From: Cladosporium sp. IMV 00045 | Lineage: Eukaryota; Ascomycota; Dothideomycetes; Cladosporiales; Cladosporiaceae | Length of the DNA: 34,574 bases | Reading direction: 5' to 3' | NCBI GenBank assembly: GCA_001931905.2 | Contig: MSJI02000927.1 | Location: 1 to 34,574 of the forward strand | Shown: positions 18,739 through 28,652 of the stretch, in pieces | Layout of the letters: each line of letters begins with the position of its first letter | Numbering within the stretch: position 1 is the first letter of the stretch | Program-made: the position numbers and the translations under genes | Notes under the pieces: generated by a model | Seen by the model: only the letters and a program-made list of their open reading frames with translations | Told to the model about the DNA's origin: nothing | The model's database searches: none

Positions 18739-20875
18739 TCACATCCCCTCAAACAAACTCCCATCCAACAAATCCCCGAACCCCCAAGGAAAATCCAACT
18801 CCCCCGCCACCGCCTCAAGCATCGCCTCATCGAACCCCAAACCACCTTCCAAGCCCTCCCATTCCCGATTAAAAGCCTCCCCTTGCCCTTCATTCATCGA
18901 CTGTTGAGCAACTTCCGACTCGTCCACTTGCTGCAATTGCGGCTCTAGAGCGGCAGCGATTTTCTCAAAGGGCTCCTTGCAGCGTTCAAGGGTGAAGTTT
19001 CCTAGGTCCCAGTGGCAGGTCTCCCGTGCTCGTAGAAGACGTGCGAAGAAAGTTCTGAGGCGTTGGAGGCAGTCTTTTCGTACGGGATGGGAGGTGGACT
19101 CGATGGTGCTGCGGAGGAGGATTGTGGTTGCTGAGACGAGGAGGTGGGATGTGTCTGAGGAGGTTTCAGAGTTCTGGCGTTAGTGGATGATGGTTTTTGG
19201 GGAGTGGTGGGGTGAAGTGCTGGGTGGTAAGGTTGGGGTTTGAGGCGTTTCAAGCTTACAGGGTAGCCAGAACTCGCTGAGCTGGGGTTCTGAGAGGGAG
19301 GTTACGAAATCGATGACTTTGGAGGCGGCTTGTCGGACGGTGCTTTGGTGATATGGTTTTGCCTCTTGTGGGTGGCTTTCATTGGAGAACATCACGTTCT
19401 GCATTCGTGATCAGCTGTGATATAGAATTCTTGAAGCCACAAGTCGCACCAACCCTGAGAGATAACCGAGCAAGAAGTAAGCGTACGGACAGTAGGCAAA
19501 AGTGCAAACTGCTTGATCCGTTGCACGCCGTCGACGGATTGCCAAGTTTCAGTTTCACATTTGGTGGGAGTCTTTGTTCCCATTCATCAACGTCGCATTC
19601 GAGTCGTCTGAGGGCCTGGGATTCGTCTTTGCTGGGACCTAAAGTATATACCAAAGGTAGCACTTGTGCCAGTGTATGCGTCAAGCGACACAGGTGCGTG
19701 AAGGTGTGCTGAGAGCCAGCATCGAGTTGCTGTACTTTAGATACCTCAGGGAAAGGAACATCGGTAAACTCGATCCGGATTAGTGGAGGCGTGCCATGAG
19801 CGATACTCGACCTGCCACAAGTCAGTACACAATACCGGATGGAAGGTCTGTCATAACTCAGGGAACAATCATACCAAGCATTATGCACCACCAACCCCCA
19901 CCACAGCCTAATCCTCACCCCCTTCTCATGCTCCCTCGCCCTCCACTGCGACGGATCCCTATGCAGCCCCAAACTCTGCGCCAACGCCACCGTCCGTCCA
20001 GCATCGACGATATTCCCCTGAATCCCAAAGACCGGCCGCCCGACCATATCCAACAGCGCGGCGTGCACAGTCGAAACGGTCGGGGCGAGGAAATCGTCAT
20101 GCATAGCCAGAACATGCTGGTTCCACGCGAACGCCATGTCGGGCTGCGGCACGCATCTCAAAACGGGGCTGCAGCGCCAGAAAACCAGGGCGCTGGCATA
20201 GATGGCGCACAGGAGGGGGGAGGAGATGCTCGCGCGGTCGCGGCGCCAGAGTTCGCCGAAGGTCTGGGAGTCGACGACGGGGAAGCAGGGGTGCAGTCGC
20301 GTGAAGTAGAGGTCGATCACTTCGTCCAAGTAGGGGTGAAGGATTTGCTCCATCACCTCGCGTTGTGATTTGCCTGGCTCGCGCGTTAGGGTGAGTCCTT
20401 GTCTTCTTCTAAGCACTGAGAGGTAGACCACCGGGCTGGAATTGTCGCTTGGAATTACGCTGTAGGGTCTTGCTTTGTCGCTTGTCGTGGCGTGCTGGGA
20501 TGTGAGGTATTTCTCCAGAGCTTCGATGTCCTCTGCCATTGTTGGATTCATCAAGACTGATGATTCTTCCGGTGAAGTGCCCGTGACGTTTGATACATTC
20601 AACAAAGAGTTCTCGATTACTTCACACTCTTCAGCAGCCATTTCAACGTCTTCGATTCGGCGTTTTCTGCTAGGAGGTTGATGTAGACGTCCCTCCACAC
20701 TCGCTGCGATTCCAACATTCTGCTCAAGGTGACATGAGAGTCCCCTTTCCTGACAAAAGCGACAAGCGTGCCCAGCCGCAACGATATGGCATCTGATCTT
20801 GCGCTTGCGGCAGGTAGGACAAGCGGGCATCCTGTGAGAACGATATGGTCTCGCCTGGCTGGTACTCGGCATCAT
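18739..20875 (-). CDS. Zn2Cys6 fungal-specific transcription factor
   Basis: Nuclear regulator of 637 residues in four exons: 20875-19875, 19811-19454, 19398-19260 and 19154-18739. Introns (63, 55 and 105 nt) have GTATGA, GTTGGT and GTAAGC donors; a TACTGAC branch is seen in the first. Each junction restores conserved family sequence, for example HNAW|SSIAHGTPPLI and FWLP|YTSHLLVSATTILLR. The zinc cluster is C19-x2-C22-x6-C29-x8-C38-x2-C41-x6-C48. The middle-homology domain (Fungal_trans) starts near residue 180 with YLDEVIDLYFTRLHPCFPVVD. The C terminus is acidic and rich in Gly, Phe and Leu (EGLEGGLGFDEAMLEA), as in activation regions. It starts at an ATG pair at 20875; M16 is a possible alternative. 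It resembles regulators of catabolic genes. The neighbouring dialkylglycine decarboxylase is a plausible target. Confidence 0.93.
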
Positions 20876-22077
20876 GTCTGCTCAGGCCTTGGGGATGGCC
20901 TCGGTACGCACGAGGCGTGTTTTTGATGGTGTTATTGTTGACTCATTCTATGACTCTGCAAATCTTGGAGATGATTGCAGATGTGATGATACGTGACCGT
21001 CGTGAAATGGTATACAATGCGGTGGTGTAAAGTGGTGGTCGAGGTAGAATAAAGCACACTGAAATCACGTGATACGAGTCAACTAGTACGAGATAAGTAC
21101 CTCGTGGGAGAAAAACGACGCCTCAATAATAATCATTCGGATCGTTCGAGCATCTAAACAATGCGTATCGATGCCCAGACCAATCGGCATCCCATCATGC
21201 ACCTGGCTATCTCGTTCGAACTTCAGATGTAAGGTTGAGCGTGTCGAAGTCCGCCGATCGCGCGCTCAAATTTCAAGACCGAACAGCATCGGGAACAAGG
21301 CGCAACTTGACTTCGAAAGGACGCGATTCTCAACGTCGCAACAGATGCATCATCCATCACCAACCTCGCACTGAGAACACAAAACAACTAAACAATAGAG
21401 ATTTGAAAGCGAACGTGTAACACGAAGTAAAAGAAGTCTTTCAGCGACAGCTCCAGATGAAGCTCCAGAAAAGCACACCTCGATGAGTCGGCATCTATAC
21501 CTAGATAATACAACAAACAAAAACTGTGCCTTGCGCCCAGCCGCCCAAGCCAGCCCGTCAGACACGACCCAAAAGCCAAAAACCCAAGCAAAATCCCGCG
21601 AAGTTCTCCCTCCCATATTTCCCCCTTTCGCTTTTTTATCAAAAAACATCCCCCAACCTCGGGAAGGAAATGGCTCAGCGCCCGCTCCCGGGGTATTCAA
21701 AAAGAAAGCGCCTTGTGAACGCCGTGTCGGAAATGCGAGGCTTGGATATGTACAACAAGAAACAAAATTTCCAGATCGTTCTCGTCCTTTCGTCTTTCTT
21801 TCGTGTCGCCCTCCTTTTTTTTTTTCGTGAGTGGATCTGCCGGCTCGTTTTAGAGTCTCGCGCGATCAGTGACCGGCGAGTCGTTGCGAGCGTAGGGTGT
21901 TGATCCCAGACAGGCCGTTCTTCACACCGGCTCGCTGCAACTCGAGCCAGCCTTTGTTCTCGGTGTCGAGAGCGGGAGGCGGCGAAGGTTCTCGTTTGCT
22001 CCGCGAGACGTTGCGGGACTGTCTTCTGGGAGAAGTGGCTTTCTTGATTTCCTCAATGAATTTGCCAAGCTTCTCTT
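20876..22077. other. TF promoter and 3' flank of the NIPA gene
   Basis: Upstream of the Zn2Cys6 gene this holds the palindrome ATCACGTGAT (21064-21073). From 21866 to about 22077 lies the displaced tail of the NIPA gene, listed separately. Between them (21100-21865) I see no gene; open frames there are short, lack domains and contain homopolymer runs. Confidence 0.5.
21064..21073. promoter_or_regulatory. E-box palindrome ATCACGTGAT
   Basis: A perfect 10-bp palindrome centred on CACGTG, 189 bases before the ATG of the Zn2Cys6 gene. CACGTG is the site of bHLH factors (Cbf1/Pho4 type). Function here is inference. Confidence 0.4.
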
Positions 22078-22132
22078 TCACATCCTCAGCTTGCCGTTGC
22101 TCCCGTTCATCATCCCATTGTGGCTTTCTCGA
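21866..22132 (-). pseudogene. Frame-shifted C-terminal tail of the NIPA transporter
   Basis: On the minus strand a second frame, open from 22132 and ending in TGA at 21866, overlaps the last codons of the NIPA frame. It encodes a convincing soluble tail: PQWDDEREQRQAEDVKEKLG, then FIEEIKKATSPRRQ, a Pro-rich part and GWLELQRAGVKNG. It lacks an upstream ATG of its own. No donor/acceptor pair joins the two frames in phase: available donors are phase 1, or a poor phase-0 GTCGAC, and acceptors in the open part need phase 0 or 2. One missing base near the GAAAGCC at 22122-22128 would join them. This is either a true frameshift or a base-call error. Confidence 0.5.
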
Positions 22133-23445
22133 TTATTCCTGCCGTCGTCCTCATCTGAGTCTTCAGCCAGATCACCAAGATTATTGGCCTCCATGTCATA
22201 GCTGTGCATCATGTGTTCGCCCGAAGTCGCGCGGCCTTTCCCTGTAGTGGTGGCAGGCGATCGCATGTTCCATGAAAGACTGCGCCTATGGCCTTCGTCG
22301 CCGCTGCGTCGGCTCTGCATGCTCAGGCGGGTTTGCAGGCCTGTGAGACCGTCTGTGGGGATGCCGTCGACTTCGCTGTAGCGGCCTCGCGCTTCGTCGT
22401 CGGGGCCACCTTGTCTTATGCCGAGTTTCTCGCCGTTGGGGTCCTCGCGTGAGAGGTTGAGGAGGTAGACACCGGCGAAAATTGTGAGGAAGCCGCAGAG
22501 GAGGGAGATGGTGTTGCTTGCGTCGACGGTGTTGAAGCCTTGGAACAAGAGGAAAGAGGCGACGAGGGTGAAGGTCGTGAAGGTCACGTAGTACAGGGGA
22601 TTGACGCTGCGGAGAAGTTAGTATTAAGATGCGTTTGCGGTTTCGTTCGATCAGTGAGCCTTACATATTTGTCGAGAATTGACTGAGCGCTTTGTTGAAG
22701 TAGTTCATCTGGGTCAAGATGCAAACCACAACCACGATAGCGAAAACGTAAGTACTTGGGTGAGTAAACTGGTTGTTGCCAGCAAGGGTGAGCTTGAGAG
22801 CAATGCCAAAGCCCTTGATCGCCATGATGGAAATGCTGCCGACGGTGGAGCAGATTGAAAGGTAAACCATAGGGTTGCGCTTTCCGTAGACTGGTGAGAT
22901 TTTATAGATCATCACGAAAGCGAAGATGGCGACTAGCGCGCAGTAGATCAAGAATGCTTTCGTCCGGTCAGCTCTACGTTGTCACACAAGTCGCATAAAG
23001 CGCGATTCGCCGGATCCTTACCTGTATTCAAAGCATGCTGCAACAGCTCGTCGATATTCTCCAAAGGATCATCTGGCGGCGCATGCAGTACGATGACCAC
23101 ACTTCCAATCAAGCAAATCGCACAGCCCACTCTTCCTAGTACTCCCAGCTGTTCTCCCAGGAAATAGCTTCCCAGCACCGCGCCGATCAAGACGCTCAAC
23201 GCGCCTAGAGGTGTGACCAGGATCGCGGGCGCGAAGGCGTAGGCGCTGAAGTTGCAGATTTCGCCGATGACCATGGTTATGATGCCGGCCCACCATATGG
23301 GGTTCTTGAGGTATGCGAAGCCATCTCCTTCGAAGCCGTGTTGCTCGGCGGCTGCGTTGAGGCCCTTCTTGGTGATGACGAAGCTGGCGCCGATGCCGAT
23401 GGTCGAGCACACGGCCAGCAGGAGGCCGATGTATTTATCCTCCAT
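22078..23445 (-). CDS. NIPA-type magnesium transporter (DUF803)
   Basis: Multi-pass membrane protein of 414 residues as read, expected to carry Mg2+ across plasma or endosomal membranes. Exons: 23445-23022, 22956-22665 and 22606-22078. Intron 1 (65 nt) has donor GTAAGG, branch CTGAC and the less common acceptor AAG. Intron 2 (58 nt) has GTAAGG, TACTAAC and CAG. Family hallmarks are SFVITKKGL, WWAGIITMVIGEICNFSAYA, FAPAILVTPLGALSVLIGAV and IVLHAP in exon 1, IKGFGIALKLTLAGNNQF in exon 2, and NPLYYVTFTTFTLVASFLLF in exon 3. About eight or nine membrane helices are followed by a hydrophilic tail from LSREDPNG. The frame ends at TGA 22078 in NGKLRM, but the conserved-looking tail continues in another frame to 21866, so the annotated C terminus may be wrong. 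The divergent neighbour is LHS1, 1.7 kb away. Confidence 0.92.
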
Positions 23446-25187
23446 GGCTGGCTTGTGATTGTGATTTGCGCGTGGTTTGTGCGGTCGGGTGGACGAAGAA
23501 GGTCCCAGTCCGTCCGAGGTCCTTTGGGGTCAGACAGAGAGTCGAGAGTGAGCGGCCGGCGCTATTGGGGACTTTGCATAATCGAGGCGCGCGAATAGCT
23601 GGCGATGAAGGCGAAGAGAGGCGTGGAAGCAAAGAAAGAGAGTGGGAAGAGGTCGGGATGGTGGAGGGTTAAGGACAGTGCAGTGGCAGTGAGAGGACGT
23701 TAGTTACAGTACAGCAGTAGTGTGGTATGGGATGTGGTCGCGACCCAGGGATGGAGATACGAAAGCAACGGCTAGGACTGATGAGAGACCAAGAGGCAGA
23801 CTGCGCGAGTGCGCGCTTGCGGCTTTGGGGGACGCTCTAAGGGTAAGCTCCCCACAAAGCCACGCAACATCTCTTTGACTTTGGGATGCGCATCCATCAC
23901 GAGTATCCGTTTGATAATTCGTTTGTTCTTTGAAGTAGGATCTTATTGATCGGCACGGCATCTTTTATAAGCAGGACTGGAAGTATCTCAGTGTATAACG
24001 ATACCGTCACCCATTCAAGCATCACTTCCATCCTCGGCCAGAGCCATCCAAATGCGACACGGTATCCCCCGACCGATCAAGGGCGCGCCACTTTGTGCCA
24101 GGAATAGCCCTGGTCGTGATCTGCAGGTACGAAAGGTCCGTGGCATCTTGAATTCATAAGAGAAAGGACTCCGCCCACAGCTTTCGCCATTCTTCATCAA
24201 TGCGTTCAGCCGAGGCAGCCTCACTATCGTCTCGTGTCATTGCTGATACAACACATGCTACATGATAGTCCTTCGGATGACGGGGGCCCAAAAAGGAATT
24301 AGTTCTCGACTTATCTTGGTCTGATGTATTAAATTTAGGTTTGAAGGAGGCGGACCTGCCAGTCCCCCGTTTGGCTTTTACCAGCAAAGATTAGGGGGAT
24401 CGAGTTCATAAAACGAGCATAACCCTCGAAAGCATCTTCTGGTAGTAACAGTCTGAGGTTGTAAGCCTTACGGGTGAACAGGTAGGCCGTTTCGGATCAT
24501 CACATATAGCCCCCTTCGGGCCCGTCGGGTAGGAGATCGAACAAAACGGTCGGCAGTTCGCCCTTTCCGACGCATGAATAGGCACAATGATCGCGTTCGC
24601 TGTCTGTTGTCCCTGCAGTCATAAATCGAGCGGACAACAAGGTATAGATTTCCCGTCGTTTGGGCAGCTAACTTCACATTGGTAGACCGCTTGGTTCATT
24701 CGCAAGACGTTACAGAAAGCCTTGCGGTAGATTTCACAAATCCTGACTTGATACAAGGAATGCTGCAATTCGTTCAGAGTAATTATGAATGCTCACATGA
24801 TTCAACAAAGTACTTTCACTGTTGCACATGTCAACTGGCAAGATTAATATCGAATACGTACATTTATCGTAAAAGTCCCTCCATCGCTTAAAGCCACGTC
24901 ATATCTGTCGAGAAAGTGCCAGCCCGTTTCCAACGCTTTCAAAGCTCCGCGATCAGGAAAGAAGCCACATTGCAACAACCCATTACCGCCACCCTTTTCT
25001 GAAACAACTCATCCTCCGAGTCAACTCAAGGGCTCGACACCTGTTCACAGTCAACCTTTTAATCCGCCACGCAGCTCTTCATTCTCCCACTCAATGCTGC
25101 ATTAACCCCTTCCCACAGCCTTCAGCGAAGCGCTACACCGCCAACAATAAATCTAGACCGACTCGGTCGACAACCACACACATCACA
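23446..25187. other. Long divergent region between NIPA and LHS1
   Basis: It contains the NIPA and LHS1 promoters. Part of it (24154-24496, minus strand) has two overlapping protein-like frames: one ends in TAA at 24335 and contains LLLPEDAFEGYARFMNSIPL; the other ends at 24154 and contains AERIDEEWRKLWAESFLL. Neither has an ATG start or a recognisable domain, and I found no convincing intron between them. They may be a relic. A UPRE-like element is at 24894-24901. Confidence 0.45.
24894..24901. promoter_or_regulatory. UPRE-like element CCACGTCA upstream of LHS1
   Basis: CCACGTCA is the reverse complement of TGACGTGG, the core of the animal XBP1/ATF6 unfolded-protein-response element. It lies 287 bases before the ATG of an ER chaperone gene, which is the kind of gene expected to respond. 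Fungal Hac1/HacA sites are related but differ, and an 8-base match can occur by chance. Confidence 0.35.
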
Positions 25188-28100
25188 ATGGCACCTCTCG
25201 GTCGCCAACGGGCATCCTCCCCTTGGAATATCATACTCGCCTTTCTCTTCTTTTTCACAACATCAGCTTCTGCCGCCGTACTCGGCCTCGACTTCGGCAC
25301 CCTAAACCTCAAAGCGACCCTCGTCAAACCCGGCATTCCTCTCGAAATCGTCCTGACAAAAGACTCGAAGCGCAAAGAAGCAGGCGCCGTTGCATTCAAG
25401 CCTACCCGCGACTCATCCAACAGTGTCATCGCCGAGCTGGGAACCTACCCCGAGCGCGCTTACGGAGGCGATGCGCTCTCACTGCAGGGCAGAATGCCCG
25501 GCGAGGTCTTCCCCAACCTGAAGCCACTAGTCGGTCTGCCTTGGAACGGAGAGGAGAGCGAGAATGTGCAGGTCTACAAGAGCCGGTATCCTGCTGTGCA
25601 GGTCACGCAAAATGAGAAGCTGGGAACCACCTTGTTCACGAGCGGCGCTTTCAACAAAGCCGAGGAGCCTTGGAGCGTAGAGGAGCTACTCGCGATGGAA
25701 TTCAGCAACATCAGGAACAACGCGGAGAGCATGGCTGGTAACGCGGTCGAAGACGCCGTCGTCACCGTTCCGGCTTTCTACACGGCCGACGAGAAGAGGG
25801 CGATCGAGAAAGCGGCCGATCTCGCGGGATTGAACGTCATGAGCCTGATCTCTGATGGACTCGCGGTCGGACTGGACTACGCGAAGAGCAGGACTTTCCC
25901 CACGGTGAACGACGGAGGTAAGCCTGAGCAGCACATTGTCTTCGATATGGGTGCGGGTTCTGCGTCCGCGACTGTTCTCAGATTCCAGTCAAGAAAGGTC
26001 AAGGATGTTGGCAAATTCAACAAGACGGTACAAGAAGTTGCGGTGCTGGGCACTGGCTGGGACAGGACTCTTGGCGGCGACAGCTTGAACCAGATCATTG
26101 TGGACGACTACATTCAGAAGTTCCTGACCAAGCCTGTCATGAAGAGCCGTGGCATTCAGGCTGAAGAGCTTGGTCAGAACGGTCGCTTGATGAGCAGAGT
26201 GTGGAAAGACGCGGAGAAGGCCAGGCACGTCCTGAGCGCCAACTCCGAGACCAACAGCTTCTTCGAAGAGCTCCTCCCTGAGATCGACTTCAAGACCAAG
26301 CTCACTCGCGCCGACTTTGAGGCACTGGCCTCTGACTACGCTGAGCGCGTGGCTGGACCCCTGAAGGACGCCCTGGAAGCCGCCAAATTGACCATGAACG
26401 ACATTGACAGCATCATCCTCCACGGTGGTGCTGTCCGCACGCCTTTCGTCCAGCGCAAGCTCGAGGAGTTCGCTGGCAAGGCCGACAAGATCCGCGGTAA
26501 TGTCAACGCCGATGAGAGTGCCGTTTTCGGCGCCGCATTCAAGGCTGCCTCAATCTCTCCTAGCTTCAAGGTCAAGGAGATCCGCGATTCTGATGTCGCT
26601 GGCTACCCTGCCGGCATTACCTTCAAGGACGGCGGTAAGGACCGCAGGCAGGGCTTGTTCATCGCCACTAGCCCCGTGGGCAACGGCGCCAGCACCAAGC
26701 AAGTCAGCTTCAAGAACAAGGAGGACTTCGACTTCGGCCTTTACCAGCAAGTTGGCGAGGCTGACCACCCCATCGCTAGCATTCAGACGACCAACTTGAC
26801 CGCGTCTGTGACTGCGCTGAAAGAGCGCTTTGGTTGTGAAAAGGACGACGTCAGCACCAAATTCAGTGTCAGACTCAACGCTATTGATGGCATTCCTGAG
26901 GTGGTATCCGGTACCGTCAGCTGTGAGACTGACCAGGCTGCAAAGGGAGGCAGTGTCGGAGACAGCGTCAAGGGCTGGCTTGGATTCGGCAAGAAGAACG
27001 AGCAAGAACCGCTCGAGGGCGAAGAGGGCACCGAGACCACCGAGGAAGTTGAAGCTAGTACCGCTTCCTCAACGGCAACTGACTCTGCTTCATCTTCGGC
27101 CTCTGCGTCCTCTTCTGCTGTCCCTGAGAAGCCCAAGAAGCGTACCGAGACTATCACCGTCGCTTTTACCACCAGCCCTAAGGGCCTTCCTCAGTCCTCC
27201 CCTGCAGAAATCAAGCGCATGCGTGACCGTCTTGCGGCTTTCGACCGCAGTGACAAGGCACGCTACGCACGTGAAGAGGCGCTTAACGTCCTCGAGAGCT
27301 ACACTTACTACGTTCGTGATTTCCTCGACAACTCCGACTACAGCCCCGTCAGCACAGAGACTCAACGTGATGAGATCGCTAAGCTGCTGGGCGAAGTCCG
27401 AGACTGGATGGAGGAGCCCAAGGAGATTGCCAAGGCCACCGAGAAGGTTTTCAGAGAGCGCCTGAGCGATTTGAAGAAGCTGGTGGAACCCATCAAGCTG
27501 CGCAGGACCGAGAACGAGGGCAGAGAAGACAAGGTGTCCGCGCTCAAAGAGTCCCTCGAACAGACCAACAAGCTCCTCGAGAACGTCCGTGAGCAAGTCC
27601 AGAAAGCCGAAGAAGAAGCCTCTAAAGCCGCCTCTTCCGCCGCATCCTCCACCACCGCCTCCCCGGACCCAGACGACCTCGAAGTCGACGACGAGACCTC
27701 AACAAGCACCTCCGCGAAAGCCATTCCGTCCTCTTTCACCCCCTACACGAACGAGGACCTCACCTCCATCAGCAAAATCTACTCCGACGTCACCGCCTGG
27801 CTGGAAGAGAAGAGCGCCGAGCAGAGCAAGCTCAAACCCCACCAAGACCCCGTCCTCACCATCAAAGACCTCGAAGCCAAAGCCGCCAAATTGAGCGACG
27901 CCATGCTCGAGCTGGTGCAGAAGAAGATCCGCCAGCCGAAGTCTTCCAGCAGCAAGAAACCCAAGAGCAAGACGAGCAAGGCTGGCAAGAAGGGTAAGGC
28001 TACTTCTTCCTCTTCTGCCACTTCTACCGCTGCCGATGAGGCGGAGACCGAGGCTCCCGAGGCGGACCAGAGCGGGCCCAAGATCGTCAAGATGGAGCAG

Positions 28101-28196
28101 GGTGAGGATGGCGAGATGCCGAGTGAGGAGGAGATTCTGAGGAGGGTTCGGGAGGCTATGGATGAGAAGGAGAAGGAGGGGCATGATGAGTTGTAG
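25188..28196 (+). CDS. LHS1: ER Hsp70-like chaperone Lhs1 (GRP170/HYOU1 family)
   Basis: Large ER-lumen Hsp70 of 1,002 residues in one exon. In yeast Lhs1 is the nucleotide exchange factor and partner of Kar2/BiP in protein import and folding. A signal peptide (residues 1 to about 29, hydrophobic ILAFLFFFTTSASA) is followed directly by the ATPase domain, whose phosphate-1 loop reads LGLDFGTLNLKATLV. Further ATPase motifs are VVTVPAFYTADEKRAIEKAA, VFDMGAGSASATVL and IILHGGAVRTPFVQ. After the beta domain comes an acidic Ser-rich loop (about 604-650), an extended helical domain, a Lys/Ser-rich stretch (about 911-941) and the ER-retrieval signal HDEL at the very end. The length and the long C-terminal extension fit GRP170, not BiP. 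The ATG at 25188 is in good context (ACAATGG). A UPRE-like element lies upstream. Confidence 0.95.
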   Translation: MAPLGRQRASSPWNIILAFLFFFTTSASAAVLGLDFGTLNLKATLVKPGIPLEIVLTKDSKRKEAGAVAFKPTRDSSNSVIAELGTYPERAYGGDALSLQGRMPGEVFPNLKPLVGLPWNGEESENVQVYKSRYPAVQVTQNEKLGTTLFTSGAFNKAEEPWSVEELLAMEFSNIRNNAESMAGNAVEDAVVTVPAFYTADEKRAIEKAADLAGLNVMSLISDGLAVGLDYAKSRTFPTVNDGGKPEQHIVFDMGAGSASATVLRFQSRKVKDVGKFNKTVQEVAVLGTGWDRTLGGDSLNQIIVDDYIQKFLTKPVMKSRGIQAEELGQNGRLMSRVWKDAEKARHVLSANSETNSFFEELLPEIDFKTKLTRADFEALASDYAERVAGPLKDALEAAKLTMNDIDSIILHGGAVRTPFVQRKLEEFAGKADKIRGNVNADESAVFGAAFKAASISPSFKVKEIRDSDVAGYPAGITFKDGGKDRRQGLFIATSPVGNGASTKQVSFKNKEDFDFGLYQQVGEADHPIASIQTTNLTASVTALKERFGCEKDDVSTKFSVRLNAIDGIPEVVSGTVSCETDQAAKGGSVGDSVKGWLGFGKKNEQEPLEGEEGTETTEEVEASTASSTATDSASSSASASSSAVPEKPKKRTETITVAFTTSPKGLPQSSPAEIKRMRDRLAAFDRSDKARYAREEALNVLESYTYYVRDFLDNSDYSPVSTETQRDEIAKLLGEVRDWMEEPKEIAKATEKVFRERLSDLKKLVEPIKLRRTENEGREDKVSALKESLEQTNKLLENVREQVQKAEEEASKAASSAASSTTASPDPDDLEVDDETSTSTSAKAIPSSFTPYTNEDLTSISKIYSDVTAWLEEKSAEQSKLKPHQDPVLTIKDLEAKAAKLSDAMLELVQKKIRQPKSSSSKKPKSKTSKAGKKGKATSSSSATSTAADEAETEAPEADQSGPKIVKMEQGEDGEMPSEEEILRRVREAMDEKEKEGHDEL

Positions 28197-28652
28197 TCTT
28201 TTGTGTTTGATGATATTGTCCATTTTCTTGACGGGTAGATGGAAAACTCACACTTTGTATGCATGCATTTTTTTTTTTTTTTTTTTTTGTTATGGATAGT
28301 TTTGAACGCGCTTTGGTTGTGTTTGTAAATTATTCCCAATTTTTTCTTATTTTTCTTATCCCTACAAGAACCTATAAATACAAGGTGTCTGATTCCATCG
28401 ATCTCTCGGGTGTGTTAAGATCAGTGACTTCATCGAATAATGTCAAACAACGATGTATCTTGACTTCTGGATATTTGAACGTCACGTCGGACCAAATCGA
28501 TTTTTCGCCCGAACTTTGTGAAGGTCAACCATCACGACCTCACCTCCACTGCCCGTTCCACAAAAGAAATACACAGGACGATTGATGACAGAATTATTGG
28601 GCGAATGAACTGAGATACTTGACCTTAATATTTCTAACGACGTCACGACACC
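28197..28652. other. LHS1 3' flank and DML1 promoter
   Basis: No gene is seen. A 21-T run lies at 28268-28288, and TATAAATA at 28373-28380, 273 bases before the DML1 start. GACGTCAC (28639-28646) just upstream of the start resembles a CRE site. Confidence 0.55.
28268..28288. repeat. 21-T homopolymer
   Basis: An uninterrupted T run shortly after the LHS1 stop. Its length is likely to vary between reads. It is probably 3' flank or a nucleosome-depleted promoter tract between two genes in the same direction. Confidence 0.9.
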
